NCBI RefSeq assembly: GCF_036417845.1
Contig: NC_089990.1
Span: 2,740,001-2,804,000 of the forward strand
From: Apteryx mantelli
Taxonomy: Eukaryota; Chordata; Aves; Apterygiformes; Apterygidae
Direction: 5' to 3'
DNA: 64,000 bases
Positions 49,201 to 63,719 of this stretch are shown here, in pieces (positions within the stretch are counted from its first letter, which is position 1; each line of letters begins with the position of its first letter). The notes under the pieces are model-generated. The model ran no database searches. It was not told the DNA's origin and saw only the letters and a program-made list of their open reading frames with translations. The translations under genes and the position numbers were made by a program.

Positions 49201-52200
49201 TCTTCTCTTGATAAATTTATTTACGTTTTAGTGTCTTTGTGATGACTCTAATACTCTGTGGCTAAATAACATCTGTGGCATGTGAGTTCTTGCAGGATGG
49301 AAAGTGATACAGAACTGAAGAACCTGGATTTGCCGTAGGGCCCCTGAGGTCATATTATATTTTTTCTTAAAGTAATTTCTTATTTAAAAATTATAACTGC
49401 CTGACTTGGTATAAAGGTAGTAAAACAACAATTAGTAATATAAACTTCAGATCCTTTTAGTCTTGTCAGTTAATTTAGTCTATTAGTGCTAAAACGTACA
49501 GGAAACAAACCTTCCTTTTACTGCAAACCGCAGGAGCCTTGCGCAACGCTTGTCTGTACTTTTTAGCTCATTTGTTAACCAGTGTTTTTCCTGTTTGCTC
49601 TCTGTGCCGTGAAAGGCTCCTCGCCACCAACAGAAACGCGCAGGTTCTGAAAAATGATGACGTTCCTAGCAGCTGTATCAGTAAACACCCAGTGCGGTAG
49701 CTCTCTACTGTCTGTTCATGGTGACTGTTGATTTAAGGCTATCTTCTCAGGCTGCTTCTCCAGTAAATATTAGCCAAGTGCTATGCAGACTGGTAACTGA
49801 AATCGCAGGGTGGAATGAAATTTGACCTCTGCTGTTTTGTTTTAACTGTTGGCTGTAGTGTTTCGTCAGTTCTTACAGATTTCAGCTGCTGTCAACTTTT
49901 CACAGGCCTAGTTTCAATCTTAAGACCTGTCCTGGAGCCTGTATGAAAAGAAAATAAAGGAGGAATCATTTTGGCTTTCGGGGGAAGATTGGCTGAAAAA
50001 ACCACTCAGAGTCTGACAGCAGTGGTGACATCCACATTTTCAGGACTGAAGCCTTTTTTTAAGTTTCTAGAGCAAGTGGTCGGGTTTTCAGTAGCACCCA
50101 CAGTGCCTTTATTCCCATTTTTCTCAGCCATGTTGAGAACTTCTGAATATCCAGGTATTTGCCATGTTCCAGAGAGTTTTCTGCAACTTATATATTGAGC
50201 CTGCTTATCTTGTTGGAGATTAGTCTTCTGTCTGTTAAACTGTATTGCAGCCAATGTCTAAAGCCCATTTATGAGACTGGACTCTTCTGTATTTGCTTTT
50301 TTGGTAGGATAGAGCCAGACATGATCCCTAACCCAGATATCAAAGTAAATAAGCAGTGATTTGAAAAAAGAATTATTATTACTAGCAACTAAGAGCTTGG
50401 GAAAAGAAGCTCTGAGAGATGAAGGATGCATTCAAAATTATTCAAGAAGTCTGTGACAGAAGTAGCTTTAAACTTAAGCACTTTTTTGCTCTTCCACATA
50501 GCAAAAGCTCCTGTTTCCTGGGAATTTTTCATGCCTCAGAGAAGATGGTGCAGCAGAGAAAGGAAGGCTGGATGCTGAGGGCGCGGAGACGCAGGCAGGG
50601 CGCTGTGCCAGAGAGGAGGTCGTTGCTCATGAGCGTTGCTCGTCTGCTGGCGACGCTGGAGATGCTCTGGATGAAATGTCGCGAGTTCATCCCAGACCCC
50701 GCGGCAGGTTTTTTTAAGCAGGCTCTGGGTTTCCGCTTCCTTCCCCGGGGCAGTCTTGGAGCGTGGTGATCTTTAATGCACCGTGTATTTGGTGAGATTT
50801 GTCTGTTCCTCCTGGCATTCTGATGGCATTAACACATGATGGTGTGCAATAGTTGTGTTAGTTTTATACTGTTTCTTCAGAGGAGTTGGTCTATTCATTT
50901 TTACTTAACCCTGTTTGGAGTCAGCTGCTACGAGTGGAGGCGCATTAGAAGTGCAGTGAAATACAGCCTGCCAAATTCCAAGTTTGATGCAAAAACAACT
51001 GTGCGTATTAGACGAGGAGTTCATACTCAGCTGCTGCTTACGCTTTGTTAATGGATAACCAGGATAATGGGGTCTGTATTCCGGCACTGGGACGGCTGTC
51101 TCTCTGTTAGTTTTGGATGAGACAAGAGCGGTTTTCAGGCTTATAAAAGACAAATGCCACAAAATTGACTTACAAAATTGCCAAGGGCCAATTTATTTTA
51201 TGTTGTAATCATGGTATTTTTGTTTTGCTTATGATAATTCTGAGTGCTGCTATGGTTTGTGGAAGGTAACAGTGCACATGGTTAAAGCTATGGCTTTGCA
51301 ATACATCAACTTTTTTTATGTTGTCATCTAAAGTAACATAAGGGAGAGGCTTAGGCCTGGAAGTTTGGTTTTGTAAGATGCATTTATTTTGGATAAATGT
51401 AGTCTAGTCACCAAAGAAACTGGAAGAAACCCCAATATATGAATATTCACACTTGCGAATCCTTCCTGTTCCTGAATGGGGCAAAGGGCTGAGAGAGGAA
51501 AAGAGGCCACGGTTTGATACGCACTTTCCATCAGTATTGCTGCTAAGGGAGGCAGTGCCATATCTACGACAGCTCGTTCCCATCTCTGCACCGTCCTTCC
51601 CCGCTGTCGTCGCGAGCGTCTGCGCGCCCGCACGCTGCGCTGCATGCAGGACCCCTACAGAAGCACGCTGCTCGTGCAATTGGAAGAGTTTCTCCACTTC
51701 AGAGCGCTCCAAAAGCATGCGCTGGGGCGAGAAGGGGGAGATGTATGTGCTCAGAAATGTGCATTCGGAGTTTGAGGAGAAGGCAAGCGTTTCTTTCAGT
51801 AGTCCTGGTTTTCGCAGGCTGAATGTGTACGCAAAAGCTTCATAGCACAGAGCAGAAGCAGCCTCAACCGCATGAAGGACTACTGTCCAGTACACCAAAT
51901 CTCACGCAGGAGTGTTAAGCATGTTTGACTATCACTTGTAAAACCACCATGCCAGCAGGCCGTGGTCAGCCGGGTCCTGGGGAGGAGCCGTCCCTGCCCC
52001 AGGCTTGAGGATCGTAAGCTGGCCGCAGCCTCGTGCGAACCTCGTGGGAACCTGGAGGCTGCCTGGGGATGGGGCAGAGCCCCGTCTTCCCCGGCCCTCG
52101 CAGGCGTTTCTCTCCTCTGGGCCAATGCCAGAGGAGTCCAGGTGTTTGGGTTTTAAGCGGCTGCCGGCCGGTGCCTGGAGACGTCAGGCCGTGTCTGAAG

Positions 52201-55200
52201 TTCAGCGCTCATCAAGCAAACCTTGTGGGCAGGGTTTCTGCCGTCCCTGCGGCGAGGGCCGTGCTGCTGGTCGCTCTGCCCAGGTGGTACCGTTGCCCAG
52301 CGCTAGCGGGGAGAATTAAGCAGTAGCCGGCAGGCATCCCCTTTTTTTATGGAGAAGAGGAATTTTTACAGGTTTTGCTGTTGCCCAGAGCGCCGCCTCC
52401 AACTGTTCCATGTCGCTTCTTTGCTGCATCAGCTCTTTGGTCCTAAAATGTTGAATTGAGGTTATAATCCATCCAGCTAGTTGCTGAGCTGTCTCTCTCC
52501 CTGCATCATTTCATTCTTCATCATTTTATCCAACCCAGATAATATGGAAATATTATATGGAAATATGGATTTTCCCCCTGCCTTAAGCTCAGCGTACACC
52601 ACTCCCCGTTCTCGTTTGTTAACTGCTCGACTGGGGGCCAAGGTGCTGCTGCGGATGATTTTCACATTGCCCTGCTGCCTCCCTGGCTGATATTCAGCTG
52701 AGTTTTCATGAAACAAGTAGCAACTTTAAGCTCCAGTGCTCTGATGTGAATCGCTAAAAGGATACTGGGATTTCTTAAATGACCAGCTTTAATGTTGGCT
52801 GGTACTCACTGAAATCCTGCTCGTCTCGCTCCCTTAAAAGTTCAAATGCTGCTGGTTCCAATTTTGCCGCCCACGTGAAAGATGTATAGTAAGGTAAGTC
52901 ATGCACAGATCCTGCTTCCTGAGAGAGGACAAGCGCCTGTCTAACGCGTTTCCAGTTCTGAAACACCTTGCCAACACTTTGAAACACTCATTTGCATTCA
53001 CTCCCCCCTGCTCTGTTGAGGCTGTTAGGTTTTTCTATAAAAAATACGTGCATGAGGAGCTTCAGAGTCTCTTCCAGTAACAGCTCAGATGCTGCCAGCC
53101 CCTTACTGTGACTTCTTGCGTTTTAATCTCTCCCTTGCCCAACTGTTGGGGATCGCAGGTATCATGTGTCCAGAAATACCGAGTGTAAAAAAGATTTGCT
53201 GCCATTCCATGAACAAATATGTCTATCATCAGCCAAAAATAGAGAGGGAGAGATTTTATATGTTAAAACCTTACATTAAAATCCCTGAAAATGGAAGCTT
53301 TGGTTGCGTGGGGTATTTTGCTTGTTTTTTGAAATCCGGGCGATTAATCCCCTCAAGCATTGCTGTCACTTTCCACGTAACTTAAGGAAAAAAAACAAAC
53401 AAACAAGAAGCTGATCTCTCAGTGTCCAGAAGGGCCCTGTATTTAGAGCTGTGACTGATGATCCCCAAAGGCGCTGTACATCAGCCAGGGCAATAAAGTG
53501 CTCGGGGATATTGGCATGCCAGAAATTTGCAGTTTAAAAACGCAGATAATTGCTGGTAACTGTTCATATTTCATATACATCCTTCTGGCCAGGTCATGTT
53601 GGTGGGTGGTTGTTTTTCAGTCATATGGCAGAGCCAAGGTTATTTGTTGTTGTAGTTTAGTCACTAGTATCAGCCATTGGCCAGATCTAAAGCTTTTCCT
53701 ATGGACACCACTTAACTGCCAAAGGAAAAATAGCGTTGCACAAGTTTTTAGTAAATGTAGGGTCTGAGCGAGCAAGGCTTTGAGCAGGTTTGGGAGGAAG
53801 GCCCTGCGCGGCGCCCCAGCAGGCTGCGGGCGGGTTGTGGCTGCAGCTTTGGGCCTTGCAGCCTCAGACGGGCTCGGACACCGGATTCCAGGTCGAATGC
53901 GCAGGGAGCTGCGAAACGCTGCCGACGAAGGTGCTGCATCCCTGCCGCCTTTCTGAGGATAAAGCAGATCAGCTGTTCGAAAGGCTTTTAGGTTGGTTGT
54001 CCAAGAGCCGTGATGTGGACTCGACTGAGATCCTTGGATTTTTTCCTTAGATGTGGATGCAGGTCACTCTTCAGTTGTGTAATGTTTAGCAGTTCCTTTT
54101 TTTCCATGGCAATTAATAATCTTGTTGTGAATGTAAGTCGGTGTGTTGGGCACAATGCTTGGAAGCGTAGAGCAAAGATCAGCCCAAATGGAGTGAATAT
54201 GTTCGGTTATTTAACCAGATTACAACAGTAAAGCAGTTCTACTGAACTGGATCTCTCAGCGTTTAACCGTTTAGCTCTTTTCTCCAGGATGAACTCTGCG
54301 TGTGTTCCTGGGGCTCCTCGGCCCTAAACTAGGGAAAACTTTTCCTCAAGAAAAGACAACTATCTGAGAGACATTCATGTTTGTTGTAGCACAAGTTCAT
54401 CCATATTTGTGATAAAACCTTGAAATAATATTATGATTTACATTCTTATAGTCTTTTAATAGACTACAGCTGCTATGGAGAAGGGCTTTTGGTAACCAGG
54501 TGTTCCAGGGACTAGCTAGTACTAACGCCATCGTGACTTCTGCATCGCTTCGGCAATTGTGACTCTTCTTGAGCACTTTAGAGAACTAATAAAGGCATCT
54601 GAATAAGCAGATGGCAGAGAGCTGGAGTTTTTGGTGTGTTTTTTTATGTTTTTTTTTTTTGTGAAGCAACAGATATTCTGACTAAAAAGAAGGCCTGGAG
54701 TAGGCACGTTGCTTCTGGTCCGCGTGGCCATCCACGACGGTCTCAGGAGTTTTGTGCGTTTTGGCTGACCTAGCGTCTTGGGTAACGCAAACAGGGTGCC
54801 CTCGGAGCGGTACATGCGACCTGGCGCCCCGGGAACGTTGAACCAAGCAGTCTGAAAGAACCAGGGAGGCCAGGAAAGAGGAGAGGTTAAGGCTATGTAA
54901 GATGTTGCCTTCTTTCTTGCAGTCAAGAAAAGGAAGAAAAACTTGTTCCTGAATTTGGTGGCTTTAGTAGCGAAGGAGGTGGGTTTGCAGCTGACAGAGA
55001 AGCATTGTCATGTGCTGGAGCAAAATCTACAGTTTATTAAATGGTACTTTTATAATTTGTCTTCAGATCTTATTGATGGTAAAATGTTCTGTATGCTAGA
55101 ATCCCAGCAGAATCGTAACAGAAAAGCAAGTATAAAGGGCAGTTTTATGTTATTACTATTTTTTATTTTTTCCTGGATGTTTGGATGTTATCTGTTGAGA

Positions 55201-56935
55201 GCAGAATTTGACTTGAGCTGTGATAATACCTTGATCCTTAAAGAAAGTAACCTTAAAATACATTAAAAAGTAATCCAGCCTTCATTAAGCAAGGCTCCTA
55301 CCACTGTTTGCCAGAAGCTGAGAAAGTATAAATAAGGAAATGTTACTTGTCCTCTTACTTGACTAATGGGTATAAGAGTCTGCAGTTGGCCACTGCTGGA
55401 GGAGAGTAGGCTAAACAGACCTTTGATGTGACACAGCGAGTCAGTTCTGATCTGTTCATGGCTTTTTAGTATCTTTGGAGTTAGAATTTGACGGTAAGAG
55501 AACTTCCGTGGAAGTGGCTGTAATGTATCAGTCTGACCCGACAAAGTGACACGCAGAAATCCTGCCGCAGTGTTAAGCGCAAGTGCTACGTATGCCTAAA
55601 CGAAAGGCTCGCTACCGTTTGGGTCTGAGTGTTTGGACTGTTGATAACGTGTAGCGCTTACAGAGGTGAGCGTCTTCGCCCCGTGATTGCGCCCATAATG
55701 CGACCAAGGAGCGCGTGATGCGCTGCAGCCGCCTGCGAGTTCTGCTGGCAGATGGCTGCTCCTGTAGATAGACATACGTCCCAAGTCACCGCGTTGTAAA
55801 ACCGTAGAGAGACTATGGGATTGCGCTAGGGAGCAGTTGCTCTCCCTGGCCGCTTAGCTGGCGTGCTGCACGCCGCTCGCAGCACTCTGTGTTTGCAGCT
55901 CGGTGCAAAGTGCCGCGACTCCGGAGCATGCGCCTGGGTTCCCCTGGCAGCCCAAGGGGCGGAAAGCCCCGCGGGGAAATACGCTGTCCTCTTATAGTGG
56001 AAACTGTGCACTTCTAGCAGTGACGGAAACCCGGCGTTAGCATGGTTCACTAAAGGTGCTGATGTAAATGTGTATGGTGCTTTACACACCATCACGGAAG
56101 TCCCTGCCTGGAAGTGGATGCAGCTGTGCGAGGGTGCAGTCCAGCTGTGCTGAGCGCTGGGCAAGGGTGCTGAGCACCGGGCAGGGTGCAAGAAAGGAGA
56201 GAGCAGTGCAGCAGCCTTTCAGAGAAAGGAGGGGGTTTGAAGGCGAGAGTCTGGAGGAGAAGCTGGCGTGTGGTTAAGAGATGAAATCACTTCAAGCGTA
56301 GGGATGAGAAGTGAATGGGGGAAGGAGGAGAGAGACTGTACTGCCTACTTAATCATCTAAGTGTTGTTTTGGGTAAGTGAATGTGTGAGATCCTATATTT
56401 AGTGTTGTCCTTCTGTTCTGAACAGCGTTAGACTGTAAATTGAGATTAGTTTTCTAAATTAATATCTTTCCAAATAATTATATTAGTTTATTCTCTCCTT
56501 TGGAGTGATGGGGAAAAGGTTTCTTTCTTATTTTCTTACAAACTCCTTGAACATCGATAGAAAGTTAGCGACATGGCAATTAGGAACCTGTTCAACAGGC
56601 TGCTTTAATAAATTACACTAACCAGAGGAGCCAGGGCCTGTGTTATCGGCTGAACTTTGCCAAGCAGGCTCAGCCGACTAAAAGCCAAACTCCCAAAGGG
56701 GGTTTCTGCTCTCCTTACAGTCTACATCAAAGAGCAAACACAGTTCAGTGGGAGCCGGGCCCGTAAGCGCTTTGGGCTCCTCGGGGAGTCCTGGTCCACA
56801 CACCTCTGTAACACGGAGCGCGACACCAGCTTTTGTATTTGGTTCTTCTCGTAGAAAAAATTGTTCAATGCAGCAGGGTCTCTTGACCTGGGTTTTGTTG
56901 CTTTGGGATCTGACAGGTTTTTAGGCCTTGGGTTA

Positions 56936-57613
56936 CTGAGTGAGCGCACTTACAATGGCATTATAATCCATAAGAGAAGCTTTTATTTTTGTTCTCATGA
57001 AGCAGCTTTTCCATTTACGTAATTTTCTACAGTTTTTGGAGCCAAGTCGTGGCCTTGTTTTGGGCGGTGCAGGCTTTGCCCTTTGTTCTAGCTTGGGTTT
57101 CTCGGCTTGGGCTGGATAATCCGATCTGCGGTGTGGTACCTTATGCCTGGATAATGCCCCGTTGCTAGTGAAACGTGTTTCCAGATGCAATGCAACTTTC
57201 AGGTTAGGTTGCCAAAAGCTTCCAATAGCCTGGGTTCTTCCCCCTCCCGCTCTGGGCGATCGCTTTGCACTCTTTCTGCTTGGGACTTGTACTTTGCTGG
57301 TTTTAAGAAAAAAGTGTCTTCCAGAAGCACCAGAAGCACACAGGAACGTGGTTGCTGCCCTTGGTGTGCACTGGAGCCTCTCCATCTCCTGCCACCTCGG
57401 CTCCCAGACCCAGCACGTGATGATCGTGCAGCCCGAGCGTGGCGAATGCCTGGTTTGTGGTGGCAAGAACCGTGTCCAAGTAAACACCTTGTAAGCTATC
57501 GAGGGCAAACCACATCCAGATAGGCTGCTGCAGCCGTGCAGTGTACATGTTGATACGTCCTGGACTTTCCAGAAATGCCCTGGTGGGAGAAAGTAAGTAC
57601 GTAGGGGACCCAT
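56936..57613 (-). other. 226-codon open frame, no recognised product
   Basis: An ATG-started frame on the minus strand inside SH3BGRL intron 1, the longest outside the CpG islands. The translation has no domain, signal peptide or repeat that I recognise, is rich in R, K, S and P in its second half, and overlaps open frames of about 110 codons on the other strand. No nearby promoter or polyadenylation signal stands out. It is probably a chance frame and is listed only as a candidate. Confidence 0.1.
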
Positions 57614-58445
57614 CTGGCCACTGCCTAATTACTGCAGAAAAAGAAGCGCAAATATCCAGTGAGCTTTTCCAGCCTCCTGTGTTTGATTTAGGTCACATAA
57701 GTTCATGGTGGTTTTGCTGTGTTTGTCCCAAATCTCATTCCTTACAGCCCAGAAACCAAGCATTAGAAGAGATAATGATGGCATTACTACATGTAATACT
57801 TGGCTTAAAATAACCAGACCAAAGAAGTGGTTAGAATTCTGTAACGATAGTTGCCCAGATCTAAAAATAGGTCTGTCAGGCACAGTGAAGGAGACTCGTG
57901 AGACATAAATCAGTGGGAGACACTTCCGAGATTGATCCTGCAAAGCCCTGATGGAGCAGCTCGTTGCTGGAGTCATCTACTGCTGGTTCCCCACCCTTCA
58001 ACTCAAGTTTACAGCAGTGGACAGGAGCCACCAGCAACTGCAGAACTGGTGCCTCTGCCTTTTGGAGCTCCTGCAGAAAAAATGTCTGGGTTCTTCTTAG
58101 AACCCAGTTATATATATATTAAAAAAAAAAAAAGAAAAGCTCCTTGACTATTACAGTGAAAGCACAGGGAAGGCTCTAGTGGAGGCCGGGAAGGAGTATT
58201 TTGTCTCTGGACGGAGCCCTGCTGTAGTAGCCGGGGGTGGAGAACAAACTGAAAGGGGCCTTCAGGAATCCGTGGCATTTAAATCCTTAGGTCAGCTGCC
58301 ATGCTGTTCAGCTCCTGCAAGTTATATTGAACTGGGAGGCAAAATTATGAGCATTTTGCAGCTGATTTGCAAGAATTAGCTTCTGCCTTGGCAACTCACA
58401 TGAGGAAGGCATTATCATTTTGGAAATTAGGTGAGAAATGCTTAA

Positions 58446-58462
58446 AAAAAAAGGGGGGGGGG
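58446..58462. repeat. A run followed by G run
   Basis: About nine A followed by nine or ten G in intron 1. Confidence 0.7.
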
Positions 58463-61400
58463 TCTTCCAAAAAATGTCTGTGAATAGCTATTCTGTTAGC
58501 TAGTCACAGCACCACAGGTGGCCAAGCCTAAGGAAAAAAAAGAAATCACTGACCCTGGAACACAGAGAGAGGAAAAACCACTGCTGATAATGGGCATATT
58601 TAGCTTTATTTCTCTGTGCCTTGCTAGATAACTTCTTGGGCTGCTTCTCCCGGCCCCTGTCTAAGCGGCAGCGGTGAGACCGAGGCCCGGCAGTTGTTTG
58701 CAGCTGGCCAGTTTGCAGTTCGCTTTATCGACTTGGACCCGGCGGCGTTTTGGGAGCAGGCTCGGGAACGCGAGGCTGGGCCGCGGCACGCAGCAAGACC
58801 TCGGCCTGGCGCGAGGCCCTGCGGCAAATGAATTTGTCTTGGCGGCGGCCCAGCATTCCCCGTGCTGCCCCGCTCCTCCAGAAGGAAAGGTCTCCTTGAG
58901 GAGTCTCCCCTCGGCTGCGGGGACGGACAGGGCAGCGCTGCCGGCTGGTGCTGGGCTTTCGCCGTTCTCAGCTCACGTTTTAGCTTGTCAATCTTCAAAA
59001 CGTACCAAAGCACTTGATGGCTACAAGGCTTACTGCAAATAGTGTTATCGTTTGGAGATTTGAACTTTCTCACCTTTTTGCACAAAACGGATGGCTCGTG
59101 TGGTTTAAAGAATTGTCGGCCTGAAATGAAACAGCTTGTTTAAAAGCATCCATGGTTTAAAATGCAGCCGCCCCTGAGGTCTCACCTAGGATCCTGGCTG
59201 AACCCAGAAGGCTGGAGCTAGAAACTGTAAAAATGTCTTTAAGCCGATTTTTATCTCTGACTAACTTGACAAGTGAACAAGAGCTGGATTCACTGTTGTG
59301 CATTTGTTCTCTGTTTTCCTGGTTTAAAAAACCAAGCTAAGTTTCTCCGTTGCGAGGTGGCGAGAGGGAGGCACTCGAAGCCACATCTGCCCTGTAGTTG
59401 CTGCTGTAACTGATGATGTAACGAACCAGGGCTGGGACCTTTATACGAAATCTCTTTAAAATTGTTCTAAATCCTCACAACAGTGTAAAAGCCACTTAAT
59501 CGCACCTTAAAAAAAAAAAAAAAAGATTTTCTTTTCCCCCATGCAAAAGGTAGGATACAGTCCCACACATAGGATGTCGGGACCCCATGCTGAATGCCGG
59601 CGCTGCAGAGCTGCCACCACCTTGGTGACCCGTTGTTTGGCCAAAGCAGCAGCACTCGCCCCGTGAACCGCCCGAGCATTGCAGCGGGCCCTAAACAGAT
59701 TTCTAAAAGATGTCTCTTGTCCAACAGGGAATTTATTTATAACCTGAAAAAAATAATAAGACTAAAAAAAAAAAAACCCACCAAAAAACGTCCTTGGCCA
59801 GCAGTACAAGGCAGACTATTCTTTTCTGTGTTTATCTACGTAAACCAAACAAGACAGAGGAGAAATTTCTTTGAAGTGCGTTTCAATGAAGTCTTTAAGA
59901 CAGCGATTTCCTTGCAGGGCTGACGCAGCGTGTCTGCCTCGGCCCTTTTCCTTCCATGGTCGTGGGCCCGGCAGTGCTTTCCTCATGGCGACGGCACGTT
60001 CATATCTCATCCCCATGCTGTCAAAAATCCACCGAGCTGGACAAGTTGTCTCAAGTAAAATCGCTTCCCTGAAGGTGAACTAAAATAACGAGCACAATTT
60101 TTTTTCTTTTGTTGGCTTTCTTTAGTGCTTATTCAAATAAGCAAGTAGTTTTGAATTGCAAATCAATATATAGGTGGGGTTTTGGCAAGAGCTAAGAAAT
60201 ACTAGATTTCAGTTTGGTATCTGAAATGCAAATTTCAGAGGAAGCTTAGTTTTCCTTGAAGTGAAACAGTAATATTTCAGGCTCTTTGACGACATAACCA
60301 ACTTTGTCCTACTGCTCCCTTTGTGTTTATTATCATTTAGCTATTTTTTTTAAATGAGGGCAAAAGAGCGAAAAATATTTTGAGACTGAACTGTTGCAGC
60401 ATTTTCTAGTAAGTGTTCTGCCCACTTTGGGGTTAAAATTCCATTTCTGATGGACTATGATTTGTTGAAAAAACATCACCCACCTCTGCTGTTGACAGCT
60501 TTGCTGTGGTTCCTCTTCCATTCCCAAGACTTTCCTTGCAGCAGGACAGCGTTGCAAACTAGAACGTAGAATTGTAAATTCAGCTTTTGATACGTTTTTG
60601 AATGAAGGGCTATACTTGTTCACAATCCTAAAATGTACGTTTGCATAATGTTCCTCTAGGCACACGCTCTGTTAAAGCTTAATATTTCATAATTGGCTTA
60701 TAACTGGAAAGGAAGAGAGTCTCGATACACAGTGACAGCTTAAAAATAGGTCTGCTGGAAGCCTGGCCTTGTAATGCTGTTTGTTTGGATTCTGCCTGCA
60801 AAAGATTACAGCATCAGGGTCAGGATTTACTTAACCTCCAACCACTTGCCATAAAGGTATTTCCATCTTTGGAGTGGACATTGGGAGCCAAAACCGATTC
60901 AGAAGGGATTCGTGTGATTAAATGTTTCCTTTTAACACTCTTAGGAACATCAGCAAAAAGTGTATCGTTTCCACTAATCTGAGTAACTTCAGTTTTTTTT
61001 TCGCTCTGCAAGAACGTGCTGAGAAGCGAGAATCACTTGTTTTCAGACCAACGGCGAGGTGGGTTTTCCCCTTGTTTTTGGAGGGGGGCAGGGGGTGGCA
61101 GGGGTGAAGCCACCTGTGCACAACACGGCTGCCCCGCGGGCGCCCCTGTCACCCGGGCAGGACCCCGGCGCGCGGCCGGGCGCCTCGGCTGGCAGCGCTG
61201 ACTCTCGCTTCTCCTTCCATCCATCACCGTCCTTCACTTCTCTGTCGTTTTTGTGCTTTTGCGTCTATCCATGATTTTTCCACCTCTGCAGCGTCCGGGT
61301 TGCCTCGGCCCCCAGACTCCACCACGGTTCCTGCAGCCCCTTCGTTCCCGGGCTCCTGCGCTTTTCCCATTCATGCTCCCGTCTCTCTGCTGGCGCCGTC

Positions 61401-62712
61401 TAGCCTGGAAAACGTGTCAGGAGCACTCAGCATAAACAAGGATTTTCACGTTTGCCAGCTGGGGTTAGCTGCAGCTGAGGGGCCAGGATAGTTGTCAAGC
61501 CGAGCGTGGTGCACGTAGCACGAGGGGGTGTCCGGAAGGGCTTTGGCCGCTGTCCATGCCCAGCTGGGCGCCTCGGAGAGCTTCCTGGGGAACGCAAGTG
61601 CTCCGCGCTGCCAGGCGTAGCCCGAAGATGGTGCGTTTCCTCCCGAAGGGCCGCGCTCCCCGTGCCGAACGTGGGTGGCGGGAGCCGTCTGCCGTCTGCC
61701 CCGTCTGAGCTGGTGTCCCGAGGAGGCTGAACGGTGTCTGGAACAAGACAAAATACATAGAAGCGGCAGCAGGCGTCTGTTGCTCTATTTTAGGCACTTC
61801 CATCCCGGTGCGATTGCAGTGCCCAAGGTTAATCGAGGTTTGCTAAACAGGCCCATAAAATGGTGGGATCTGGCAGCCCTGTCCCTTCCGCCTGGCCGCG
61901 GGTACTGTGTTTCTCCGGGGCGTTGAGCGCTGCTGCGTAGCTGCTCGTCGCCGTGGCTGAGGGGCCTGGAGGAAGACCTCACTGATCTTCCAATCTCCTC
62001 CGCTTCTTTGGCCAAAACACTAGGGTTTCAAACTAATATTACGTGTCGGCCCCAGCGCCTTGTTTCTCTTTGCAGAGACTTTCCACCGCCTTGGAAGGAG
62101 AATCACCTCCTTTGACCAAGGCCGGGCGGAGAGCAGCGCAGGGAACGAACGCGGTGCTCGCCCGCCGCAGGGAGCCTTCTCTAGCGGAGGAAAGCTGCTT
62201 CCAGCTGGGGATCCTCTTGTGACTTCCCGGAGGGGCAGAGAAGGGCGTCCGCTGGGACAGCCCTGCAGAGCCGCAGTTGTGGACTCCTGGTAGCTGAGCA
62301 AGCAACACGGAGACTTTCCTTGCCCCAGAAGCTGAGAGCCCAAGATGAGAGAAGATAGAGGAGATCGGGCAATGCGGCAGTGTAGAGAGGGAGATGTTGC
62401 ACATACAGATGTTTAAAAGGAAAATTGTGTTTAAGTTGCTGGAGACATGTCGACTTCACTGGCCTGATCCTGGCAACGCGTTAATGTTTTTCTAATGCTG
62501 TGAATTTCCCGCTGTCATCAGTGAAGTTCCCAGCATCCATCGCCTCTGGAAGACTGGTTCTGTCTTTGAGCTGTGCACCTAGGTTCGTAACAGAAATGAT
62601 GGCAGCGTAGGATAGCCAGAGGTATTTACTTCATGTAGAAGAAACATCTTAATGGCTAAGATAGGCTTCATCAGATGTTATGTACTGTGTGGTTATCTGC
62701 TACGTATATATA

Positions 62713-62735
62713 GAGACAGACAGACAGACAGACAG
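62713..62735. repeat. (GACA)n microsatellite
   Basis: Five tandem GACA units in intron 1. Confidence 0.9.
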
Positions 62736-63719
62736 GCTCTCCAAAGGAATTGGGTAACGGGAGCCTGCCTCTGGATGGGTGGTGGTGTGAGACGGTGGTG
62801 AGGTGCAATGAGGAACCTATGGGTATGTATATGGTTAGGAGGTAATTTGCTATTAAAAATGACTTAGAAAACAGATTTCTCAGGAGATCAAAATACTAAT
62901 TGCTGTCAGATGATAGAGCTATTGTTGTACAAGGCAGAGTGTAATTTAATAGTGGATTGGGTAAAAACTATGGGTTTAATTTTTTAATTCTGTGAGCTCT
63001 CAAAGTGTGTTCTCTGTGAGCCATTGATTTTGTACAAGTTAAGGAACTGAAACTAATGGAAATGGGCTCAATCTGTAGTTTAGAAGTGGTGGAAAATGGT
63101 TAATTGAAACATAACTAGTTTGGCAAAAATCATTTTAGTTTCAGGTCAGTATGTTGCCTTAGATAGTGACCACTAACCGAAGAGAGGTCCTTTATAGAGG
63201 CCCTTCCCTCCTTTCAGTCCTACAGAATGGTTCGGGAAGGAAACCCTGACTTTTTTTGAGCTTTGTAACTTGACTGAGAGCTTTCCCTCGCTGCTGCCTC
63301 CTGCTATGGCTCTTGGTGTTACAGGCGAGCGAAGAAATCTCTTACCATAGATTTGAGTCTGCTGAAAAACGTTCTTCTGTGTAGCCTGTAGCAGGAATGA
63401 CTTCCTCGGGGTGGTATTGGCCTGTCCATTTTATTCATTTTTAGCAACGATGAAAGCTAGCTAATGCACAGCAAGAGTCCTGCCTGTCCCTTGCGTGCTC
63501 TGCTCCGGCGCCTGAGCTCCTCTGCTTTGGCCCTCGCGGTCCCGGCAGCCCCTTCTGCTGCCCGAGCCGGGCAAGTGTTTTCCCCCTTTGGGAACGCGGA
63601 GCTGAGCCCCTTTGCGCTGTGCCGAGATAGATACAGAGGGAGGTCTCTCTCTGGGGTTATTTTCTTTTAAAAAGACAAAATCCGGTTTCTCATGGAATAG
63701 TTCCTTTTCATGCGTTGCC

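Noticed and set aside
54923-54990. Acceptor-like CTTTCTTGCAG followed by a lysine-rich reading, considered as SH3BGRL exon 2
   Set aside because: In the phase required by exon 1 it reads SRKGRK, not the expected IKKKQQ start, and nothing like the rest of the exon follows.
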